Assembly: GCA_024710675.1 (NCBI GenBank)
Contig: JANJUH010000208.1
Location: 1-9,546, forward strand
Direction: 5' to 3'
DNA length: 9,546 nt
DNA from: Lysobacterales bacterium
GTDB taxonomy: Bacteria > Pseudomonadota > Gammaproteobacteria > Xanthomonadales > SZUA-5
Position numbers and translations under genes: made by a program. The notes beneath the pieces were generated by a model that saw only the letters and a program-made list of their open reading frames with translations, had not been told where the DNA came from and ran no database searches. Position 1 is the first letter of the stretch. Every line of letters begins with the position of its first letter. This document shows, one piece after another, positions 1 to 5,880 of the stretch.

Positions 1-171
1 CGGGGCAGCGGCGTCGGCCGGCGCAGCAGCCGGCTCGGCAACGGGGGCGGCCGGGGCCGGGGCGGCTTCCTGCGCAGCCGGGGCAGCGGTCGGGGCGGCC
101 GGCTGTTCGCCACCGCAGGCGGCGAGCAGGGCGAGGGTGGCGGCCAGGGTGGCGATCTTCAGGGTCTGCAT
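1..171 (-). CDS. Small Ala/Pro-rich lipoprotein, 3' end outside the window
   Basis: Fifty-seven codons are visible, reading from 171 to the left edge without a stop. The N-terminus is a typical type II signal peptide: MQTLK, then a hydrophobic stretch of Ala, Leu and Thr, then the lipobox L-A-A-C with Cys19 followed by Gly-Gly. Lipidation at Cys19 would anchor the protein in the inner or outer membrane; residue +2 is Gly, not Asp, so outer-membrane sorting is more likely. After the Cys the visible chain is low complexity, almost only Ala, Pro and Glu with a few Gln, Thr, Val and Asp, which looks like a flexible tether. The start is supported by a GAGGA ribosome binding site 7 nt upstream and by the signal peptide beginning at this Met. 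Any folded domain lies beyond the window, so no function can be assigned. A solute-binding or envelope-stress lipoprotein are both possible. Confidence 0.8.
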   Translation of the reverse strand, partial: MQTLKIATLAATLALLAACGGEQPAAPTAAPAAQEAAPAPAAPVAEPAAAPADAAAP

Positions 172-176
172 GGGTG

Positions 177-182
177 TTCCTC
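177..182 (-). promoter_or_regulatory. Ribosome binding site of the lipoprotein gene
   Basis: The minus strand reads GAGGAA here, with the GAGG core 7 nt before the ATG at 171-169. It is the clearest Shine-Dalgarno match in the window and fixes the lipoprotein start. Confidence 0.65.
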
Positions 183-198
183 GGATGGATGGAGAGCA

Positions 199-216
199 TT
201 CCGGAGGACTCCGGAA
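199..216. repeat. Perfect-arm inverted repeat in the lipoprotein leader
   Basis: Two 8-bp arms, TTCCGGAG and CTCCGGAA, are exact reverse complements separated by only two bases (GA). The dyad lies between the putative -10 box (242-247) and the ribosome binding site, 28 nt upstream of the lipoprotein ATG. A two-base loop is too tight for a good RNA hairpin, so a protein-binding dyad is more likely than a terminator. No regulator family is recognised from the half-site. Confidence 0.5.
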
Positions 217-241
217 AGCCGAGTCGTATTTCGGCCGCCGC

Positions 242-247
242 ATTCTA
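242..247 (-). promoter_or_regulatory. Putative -10 element upstream of the lipoprotein gene
   Basis: The minus strand reads TAGAAT, a five-of-six match to the sigma-70 -10 consensus, in one of the few AT-containing spots of this leader. A start of transcription near 235 would give a leader of roughly 65 nt that includes the dyad at 199-216. No convincing -35 box is found at 16 to 18 bp spacing, so this may need an activator, or may be chance. Confidence 0.4.
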
Positions 248-295
248 GCGGTGCAAGATGTCGAGCACGCAAGCGAAGCCAGTGCCGGAGGGCGG

Positions 296-323
296 GTCCC
301 CGGGGGCTGCGGCCCCGGGGGAC
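296..323 (-). terminator. GC-rich hairpin after the thiolase gene, possible terminator
   Basis: Arms 296-307 and 312-323 pair over 12 positions with a single internal G-G mismatch (302/317) and a four-base loop, giving a very stable stem. On the thiolase strand it begins about 15 nt after the stop codon, where an intrinsic terminator would lie. There is no T-run after the stem, so it could instead stall polymerase for Rho or protect the mRNA 3' end. It also separates the thiolase from the lipoprotein leader. Confidence 0.45.
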
Positions 324-338
324 ACGATCAGGCTCGCT

Positions 339-1520
339 TCAGAGCAGCTCCACCGCCAACGCCGTGGCCTCGCCGCCGCCGATGCACAGCGAAGCCACGC
401 CACGGCGACCACCGCGGCGGCGCAGCGCGTGGATCAGCGTGACCACGAGGCGGGCGCCGCTGGCGCCGATCGGGTGGCCGAGCGCGCAAGCGCCACCATT
501 GACATTGACCCGCGCCGGATCGAGGCCGAGTTCGCGGATCGGCGCCATCGCGACGACGGCGAAGGCCTCGTTGATCTCGTAGAGATCGACCTCGTCGTGG
601 CGCCAGCCGGCCTTCGCCAGCACCTTCTGGATGGCGCCGACCGGGGCGGTCGTGAACCACTCCGGCTCCTGCGCATGGGTCGTATGGGCGACGATGCGCG
701 CGATCGGCTGCAGGCCCTTGGCGGCTGCGGCATCGGCGCGTGACAGCACCAGCGCGGCGGCGCCGTCCGAGATCTTCGAGGACGAGGCTGCCGTCACCGT
801 GCCGTCCTTCTTGAAGGCAGGGCGCAGCGAGGGAATCTTGCCGATATCGCAGGCCGGCGGTTCCTCGTCGGCGGCGACGGTGACATCGCCCTTGCGGCCG
901 GCGACGACCACCGGAACGATCTCGTCGGCAAACTCGCCGCCGGCCTGAGCCGCCAGCGCGCGGCGCACGGACTCGGCGGAAAAGGCGTCCTGTTCCTCGC
1001 GGGTAAAGGTGTACTTGCCGGCGCACAGCTCGGCGAACTCGCCCATGGCCTTGCGATCAGCCGCGTTCTGCAGGCCATCGAGCGCCATGTGGTCGAGCAG
1101 CTCGGAGTGGCCGAAGCGATAACCGAAACGCGCCTTCTGCAGCAGGTAGGGCGCGTTGGTCATCGACTCCATGCCACCGGCGACGACGAACTCCGCGCTA
1201 CCGGCGCGGATCAGGTCATTGCCCAGCATGATCGCCTTCATGCCGGAACCGCACACCTTGTTGAGCGTGGTCGCGCCGGTGGCCAGCGGGATGCCGGCGG
1301 CAATGGCCGCCTGGCGTGCCGGGGCCTGGCCGAGGCCGGCCGGCAGCACACAGCCCATCAGGACTTCCGAGACCTCGGCCGCTGCCAGCCCGGAGGATTC
1401 GAGCGCGGCACGAATCGCCGTGGCGCCCAGGTTGACGGCCGTCGTGCCGGCCAGTGCGCCGTTGAAGGAGCCGATCGGGGTGCGCTTGGCGCCGAGGATG
1501 ACGATCGAAGAGTCGGACAT
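339..1520 (-). CDS. Acetyl-CoA C-acetyltransferase (thiolase family)
   Basis: A complete 393-residue thiolase, the normal length for the family. Thiolases condense two acetyl-CoA to acetoacetyl-CoA or run the reverse cleavage in beta-oxidation; the enzyme is a cytosolic tetramer. All active-site features are present. Cys90 sits in NKVCGSGMK (nucleophile), N317-E318-A319-F320 is the NEAF motif, His349 lies in GGACALGHPIG, and Cys379 in CIGGGE (acid/base). These match Cys89, His348 and Cys378 of the classic biosynthetic thiolases. The loop that is usually N-A-S reads S-S-S (246-248), a mild variant, followed by SDGAAALVLS. The start is the Met of MSDSSIVILG, which begins the family's first strand; no strong Shine-Dalgarno precedes it. 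A long open frame upstream to 2615 is antisense shadow. Whether it serves beta-oxidation, ketone-body or polyhydroxybutyrate metabolism cannot be decided: no pathway gene is adjacent, so no symbol is given. Confidence 0.95.
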   Translation of the reverse strand: MSDSSIVILGAKRTPIGSFNGALAGTTAVNLGATAIRAALESSGLAAAEVSEVLMGCVLPAGLGQAPARQAAIAAGIPLATGATTLNKVCGSGMKAIMLGNDLIRAGSAEFVVAGGMESMTNAPYLLQKARFGYRFGHSELLDHMALDGLQNAADRKAMGEFAELCAGKYTFTREEQDAFSAESVRRALAAQAGGEFADEIVPVVVAGRKGDVTVAADEEPPACDIGKIPSLRPAFKKDGTVTAASSSKISDGAAALVLSRADAAAAKGLQPIARIVAHTTHAQEPEWFTTAPVGAIQKVLAKAGWRHDEVDLYEINEAFAVVAMAPIRELGLDPARVNVNGGACALGHPIGASGARLVVTLIHALRRRGGRRGVASLCIGGGEATALAVELL

Positions 1521-1564
1521 GGCGGGTCGGGATCCGTGCTGGGCCGCATGCGCGCGGCGGGTGG

Positions 1565-1578
1565 CTGCATTATTGCAG
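1565..1578. repeat. Small AT-centred dyad in the divergent promoter region
   Basis: CTGCA-TTAT-TGCAG, two exact 5-bp arms around a four-base AT centre. It is the most AT-rich spot in the 165-nt gap between the divergent thiolase and kinase genes, about 45 nt upstream of the thiolase ATG. It overlaps the only good -10 candidate for the thiolase, so it could be an operator, but arms this short occur by chance. Confidence 0.3.
1569..1574 (-). promoter_or_regulatory. Putative -10 element of the thiolase gene
   Basis: The minus strand reads AATAAT, five of six to TATAAT, giving a leader of about 42 nt before the thiolase ATG. No matching -35 box is seen. It is called mainly because it is the sole AT-rich hexamer in a GC-rich gap, so the call is tentative. 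Confidence 0.33.
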
Positions 1579-1673
1579 TGCGGCACGACTCGTGGTGCGG
1601 CGGTTCCCTCCCCGGTGCCTCGCTCATTGGTCGCAGAAGGGGTCGGCCTATCGCCCGCCGTCCGCGAGTGCGC

Positions 1674-1679
1674 TACGCT
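1674..1679 (+). promoter_or_regulatory. Weak putative -10 element of the first kinase gene
   Basis: TACGCT (T, A and final T match the consensus) lies so that transcription would begin at about the ATG at 1686, which would make the mRNA leaderless. This agrees with the absence of a Shine-Dalgarno before that ATG. The hexamer 17 bp upstream (1651-1656) matches TTGACA at only three positions. An alternative pair, TTGGTC at 1627-1632 with TATCGC at 1649-1654, is equally weak. Confidence 0.22.
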
Positions 1680-1685
1680 GCCGGG

Positions 1686-4600
1686 ATGGGGCAAGACTCG
1701 ACAGCGGCCGCAGCCCGGGCACGCGCGCACTGGTGGCGCCTGCGCGGCTGGCTGTGCGCCTGCCTGCTGCTGGGTGCTGCATCGGCGCCGGCTGGCCCCG
1801 GCCGCTTCCAGGTCTACGATGCCGACGAGGGCCTGTCGCAGTCTTCGGTCGGCGACCTCCTGCAGGACCGCCACGGCTTCCTGTGGCTCGGGACCCAGGA
1901 CGGCCTGAACCGTTTCGACGGTCGCGAGTTCGTCGTCCATCGGCACGATCCGGCAAACCCTGCGACGCTCGACGACAACTACATCAGTGCGCTGGCCGAG
2001 GATGCCGCGGGCGACCTGTGGATCGGTACCCAGTCCGGGCTCAACCGTCGGCGCGCGCTGGACGGCGAGATCGAGCGCCATCCGGTGGACCTCGGCGGAG
2101 CGCGCGGCGATCCTTTCGTCATCGATGTCTGGCCGGCGGCCGATGGCCAGTTGCTGGTGACCACCCGCGGCCATGGCGTGCGCGCATACGAACCGGTCAC
2201 CCGACGCTGGCGCGAACTGGCGGGCGTGCCCGCCTTCAAGCGCCGGCAGCGCGTGCTGCATGTCGACGGGCAAGGCCATTGGCTGCTCGCCAGCGACGAG
2301 CAACTCCTGCGGCTGGCGCCGGATGGCAGTCGCAGCGAGGTCGTGTTCCCGGAATTGGATGCCGGCGGCGGCTACACCGCCGTCGCCGAGCGTCCTGGCG
2401 GTGGATACGCGCTCGGCACCTTGCGCGGCGGGCTTCGGCTGACAGACGCCGAGGGCCGCCTGCTGCAGCGGATCGACGCGACGCCGGCCGGCGAGGGACT
2501 CCCCGATGCCGGCGTGCGTGCGCTGCTGCACGACGCCGATGGCCGGCTCTGGATCGGTACTGTGGGCGGCCTGGCGCGACTCGATCCCGACGGCACGCTG
2601 CATCGCTGGCGCCACCGTGCCGGGGACGCCCGAGGCTTGCCAGGCGATCGCGTGTCGGGCCTGCTGCTCGATCGCAGCGGGCTGGTCTGGGTGGGGACGT
2701 GGACCGGCGGGCTCGGCCGCATCGATCCCGACGGCGAGCGCTTTCGGGTGCTGGGTGCCGGCGGGGCTGAAGAGTCCTCGTTGCCGGCAGCCTCGGTGCC
2801 GGCGATTGCCGCCGCGGCGGACGGATCGCTCTGGGTCGGCATGGTCGATGGCGGCGGACTGGCCCGGGTGGATCCGGCGGGCAGGATCAGCGGGCTATGG
2901 CGGACGCGCGAAGGTCCGGAACCGCACCTGCAGCAGGACGATGTGCACGCGCTGCTGGTCGAGGAACGCGGACTCTGGATCGGTTATGCGGGCGGTGGTC
3001 TCGACCTGCGCAGCGAGGCCGGCCTGATCCGCCGCGAATGGCCGCGCGGGCGCGGCGGTGTCCTGCCCGACGCCAGCGTGAAGGCGCTGGCGCGCGACCG
3101 TGCCGGAAGCTTGTGGGTCGGCACCCAGGGTGGTCTGTATTCGCAGTGCTTGGACTGTGAGGGCTTCGTGGCCTGGCCGAGCGATCCGGAAGGCCGCTCC
3201 GGTCCGCGCGGTGACTACGTCAACCAGATCCTCGAAACCCGCGATGGCCGCCTGTGGTTCGCCGTGCGCCGGGCCGGCCTGTCCTGGTTCGACCGCGAGA
3301 CCTCGCGCTGGGGCGGCATCGGCAGCCATCGCGACAGTCCGGTACGGCTCCCGCACGAGAATGTCACCAGCCTCTACGAAGACGCCGCCGGGACGCTATG
3401 GGTGGGTACGCAGGGCGGCGGTGCGTGCCGTCTGTCGCGAACCGCCGACGGCGGACCCGAAGCGATCTCCTGCCTGGGCGAAGCCGATGGCCTGGCCAGC
3501 GCGATGATCGGCGCGATCGCCGGGAGCCGCGACGGGCGCATCTGGTTCGCCACGACACGGGGAGTGTGCAGCCTGGCGGCCGGGGCAACGCGAGTGGCCT
3601 GCCACGCCCGCGACGATCCGGCGCTGGGCGCGGATTTCTACGTCGGCGCGGTGGCTGCCAGCCCTGACGGGCGCGTGCATCTCGGCAGCGCATCGGGACT
3701 GGTCAGCCTGCCGGCGAGCCTCGAACCGTTGCCGGCGGGTGCCGACGTGCCGCTGGTGTACACCGAGATCCGGGTCGGCAACCAGCCGGTGCATCCGGGG
3801 CCGGCGGCAGTGATCGCCGCCAGCATCGAGAATGCCCCGACCGTGCGCCTGCGCCATGACCAGGACCTGGTGTCGATCGCCTTTGCCGCGCTCGATTACC
3901 GGCGGGCCGCGGGGCTGGCTTTCCGCTACCGCCTGGCCGGGCGTGACGCCGACTGGACCCTGGCCGACCCGCGTCGTCCGCTGGCGACCTACACGGGTCT
4001 GGCGAGCGGACACTATCGGCTGATCGTCGAGGCCATGGCCGACGAGGAGGTGGTCGGGCGCAAGGAACTGGCGATCGAGGTGCTCGAGGCGCCCTGGCTG
4101 GGTTTCTGGGCGCGCGTGGGCTATGCGCTCGCCCTGCTGCTGGCCGGCGGCGTGCTGGCGTGGCGCATGCGCCTGCGTCGCCGCGAGCGCGAGCGCAGTC
4201 GCGACGCGCTCGCGCAGAGCGAAGCGCTGCTGAAGCACTCGCTCTGGGGCAGTCGCGCCGAACTCTGGGATGCCGACCTGGTCAGCGGCCGGTTGGCGCG
4301 TCGCAACCGGCTCGAGCACCTCGAGGTGACGCGCAAGGCGACGGCGGAAACGCTGCGCGCCTATGCGCCCTTCGTGCACCCGGACGACCGTGCCGCCTTC
4401 GATGCGGCGCTGGCAGCTTGCGTGCAGGGTGAGCAGGACTACTTCGAATGCAGCTACCGCACCCGCGCGGTCGACGGCGACTGGCGCTGGATGCTCTCGC
4501 GTGGCCGGGTCTACAGCCGCGATGCCAGTGGACGCGCGCAAAGGATGATCGGCACCACTTTCGACATCACCGATCTGCGCAGCAACGAGGAGCGCCTGGC

Positions 4601-5879
4601 CGAGTCGGAGCGGCGCCTGAAGCTGGCCCTGTGGGGCAGTGGCGACGAGATGTGGGACATCGATCTGCGCAGCGGCGAGATACGTCGCGAGAACACGCTC
4701 GCGCAGACGGCCCTGGGCTCCGAGTTGCGCTTCCCGCACATCAAGGATTACCTCGAGTTCGTCCACCCACTCGACCAGGCCAGGGTGCGTGAAGCCTTCG
4801 TCCGACACATCAAGGGCGATGTCGATCATTTCAGTTGCAGCTATCGGATTGCGGCGCTGGGCGGGGGCTGGGTCTGGGTTCTTGGCAAGGGCCGGGTGGT
4901 CGAGCGCGATGGCGAGGGACACGCGCTGCGCATGCTCGGCACCAATCGCGACATCAGCCAGCTCATGCTCGTCGAGGAGGAATTGCGCACGCTCAACGAC
5001 GAGCTGGAATCGCGCGTCGCCCTGCGCACCGACGCGCTGCAGCAAGCCAACCGCGAACTCAAGGAGACGCTGGCGGAGCTGACCCGGACGCAGCGTCAAC
5101 TCGTCGAATCGGAAAAGCTGGCAGCACTCGGTGGGCTGGTCGCCGGTGTCGCCCACGAAATCAACACGCCGCTTGGCGTCGCCGTCACCGCGGCCTCGCA
5201 CCTCGAGCAGGAGAGCCAGCTGCTCGAGCGCACCATCGAGGAAGGGCGGATGACGCGCTCGGCCCTGTCCGAGTTCCTGCAGCACGCCCGCCAGGGCGCG
5301 CAGCTGGTGCTGCGCAACCTCGAGCGAGCCGGCGCCCTGGTCAAGAGCTTCAAGCAGGTCGCGGTCGACCAGGCCAGCGAACAGCGCCGCGTGTTCAGGC
5401 TCGACGGCTATCTCGGCGAGATCCTGACCTCGCTGCGGCCGCGACTGAAGGGCACGCCGCTGCGGACCGAAGTGGAGTGCCCGCCGGAACTGGTGCTCGA
5501 TACCTATCCCGGCGCGCTTTACCAGATCATCGCCAATCTGCTGGTCAATGCGCTGGTCCACGCCTACGTGCCGGGGCAGGCCGGCTGCCTGCGCATCGTG
5601 GCGTGCGCCGTGGGCGAGGACATCCACATCGAGTTCGCCGACGACGGGGCGGGCATGCCCGAGGGTGTGCGCCGACGGGTGTTCGAGCCCTTCTTCACCA
5701 CCCGCCGCGGCAGCGGCGGCAGCGGGCTCGGGCTGCACATCGTCTACAACCTCGCCACCCAGATTCTCGGTGGTCGCATCGAGTGCGAGAGCGCACCGGG
5801 CCAGGGCACGCGCTTTCGGCTCCAGTTCCCGCGCGTGGCACCCACCCAGGCGCCGGCCGCGGCCGGCGAAGGGGCCTGA
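1686..5879 (+). CDS. Periplasmic double-propeller sensor histidine kinase with two PAS domains
   Basis: A 1397-residue membrane sensor kinase. Residues 1-36 are a signal peptide (Arg-rich, then WLCACLLLG, cleavage probably after A34 or A36). Fourteen Reg_prop-type repeats follow, with hallmarks such as LWLGT at 66-70, LWIGT at 111-115, VWVGT at 334-338 and VHLGS at 664-668, fitting two seven-bladed propellers. A Y_Y_Y-type domain (about 735-800) and one transmembrane helix (805-826) lead to PAS domains at about 850-965 and 979-1094 and a coiled coil to 1150. The HisKA helix carries phospho-acceptor His1157 in HEINTPLG, with an ExxT phosphatase motif. HATPase motifs are N1284/N1288, D1319-D-G-A-G, FEPFFTTR and GGSGLGLH. 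No receiver or DNA-binding domain follows, so phosphate must pass to a separate regulator. ATG 1686 is chosen because it begins the signal peptide; an in-frame GTG at 1668 is less likely. Gene 5881 follows after one base. The ligand is unknown; related HTCS sensors bind glycans. Confidence 0.93.
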   Translation: MGQDSTAAAARARAHWWRLRGWLCACLLLGAASAPAGPGRFQVYDADEGLSQSSVGDLLQDRHGFLWLGTQDGLNRFDGREFVVHRHDPANPATLDDNYISALAEDAAGDLWIGTQSGLNRRRALDGEIERHPVDLGGARGDPFVIDVWPAADGQLLVTTRGHGVRAYEPVTRRWRELAGVPAFKRRQRVLHVDGQGHWLLASDEQLLRLAPDGSRSEVVFPELDAGGGYTAVAERPGGGYALGTLRGGLRLTDAEGRLLQRIDATPAGEGLPDAGVRALLHDADGRLWIGTVGGLARLDPDGTLHRWRHRAGDARGLPGDRVSGLLLDRSGLVWVGTWTGGLGRIDPDGERFRVLGAGGAEESSLPAASVPAIAAAADGSLWVGMVDGGGLARVDPAGRISGLWRTREGPEPHLQQDDVHALLVEERGLWIGYAGGGLDLRSEAGLIRREWPRGRGGVLPDASVKALARDRAGSLWVGTQGGLYSQCLDCEGFVAWPSDPEGRSGPRGDYVNQILETRDGRLWFAVRRAGLSWFDRETSRWGGIGSHRDSPVRLPHENVTSLYEDAAGTLWVGTQGGGACRLSRTADGGPEAISCLGEADGLASAMIGAIAGSRDGRIWFATTRGVCSLAAGATRVACHARDDPALGADFYVGAVAASPDGRVHLGSASGLVSLPASLEPLPAGADVPLVYTEIRVGNQPVHPGPAAVIAASIENAPTVRLRHDQDLVSIAFAALDYRRAAGLAFRYRLAGRDADWTLADPRRPLATYTGLASGHYRLIVEAMADEEVVGRKELAIEVLEAPWLGFWARVGYALALLLAGGVLAWRMRLRRRERERSRDALAQSEALLKHSLWGSRAELWDADLVSGRLARRNRLEHLEVTRKATAETLRAYAPFVHPDDRAAFDAALAACVQGEQDYFECSYRTRAVDGDWRWMLSRGRVYSRDASGRAQRMIGTTFDITDLRSNEERLAESERRLKLALWGSGDEMWDIDLRSGEIRRENTLAQTALGSELRFPHIKDYLEFVHPLDQARVREAFVRHIKGDVDHFSCSYRIAALGGGWVWVLGKGRVVERDGEGHALRMLGTNRDISQLMLVEEELRTLNDELESRVALRTDALQQANRELKETLAELTRTQRQLVESEKLAALGGLVAGVAHEINTPLGVAVTAASHLEQESQLLERTIEEGRMTRSALSEFLQHARQGAQLVLRNLERAGALVKSFKQVAVDQASEQRRVFRLDGYLGEILTSLRPRLKGTPLRTEVECPPELVLDTYPGALYQIIANLLVNALVHAYVPGQAGCLRIVACAVGEDIHIEFADDGAGMPEGVRRRVFEPFFTTRRGSGGSGLGLHIVYNLATQILGGRIECESAPGQGTRFRLQFPRVAPTQAPAAAGEGA
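5346..5371 (+). repeat. 26-nt exact repeat, copy 1 (inside first kinase gene)
   Basis: These 26 bases recur exactly at 9148-9173 in the paralogous kinase gene. They encode most of S-F-K-Q-V-A-V-D-Q at the end of the second dimerisation helix. It marks the most strongly kept piece of the duplicated kinase core. Confidence 0.8.
5851..5868. repeat. Perfect 18-bp palindrome before the second kinase start
   Basis: The half-site CGCCGGCCG is followed directly by its exact reverse complement. It lies in the last codons of the first kinase gene, in a stretch encoding an Ala/Pro tail. It ends right at the ribosome binding site of the next gene. In RNA it can fold to a 7-bp all-GC stem with a CGCG loop, which could modulate access to that site. 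In sequence this GC-rich, chance palindromes of C and G are more common than usual. Confidence 0.5.
5869..5874 (+). promoter_or_regulatory. Ribosome binding site of the second kinase gene
   Basis: AAGGGG ends 6 nt before the ATG at 5881 and lies inside the final codons of the upstream gene. With TGA at 5877-5879 and a single spacer base, ribosomes ending on the first gene can restart on the second (translational coupling). Confidence 0.55.
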
Positions 5880-5880
5880 G

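Noticed and set aside
242..275. Sigma-54 promoter suggested by TTGCA on the minus strand
   Set aside because: There is no GG at the required distance upstream of the GC, so the -24 element is missing.
1089..1685. In-frame upstream extension of the first kinase gene (a 1596-residue reading)
   Set aside because: It runs antisense through the thiolase gene, has no kinase-family content, and would bury the signal peptide that begins at 1686.
1521..2615. Upstream extension of the thiolase frame to 2615
   Set aside because: It is antisense to the propeller repeats of the first kinase. The thiolase fold begins at MSDSSIVILG and the extension shows no domain.
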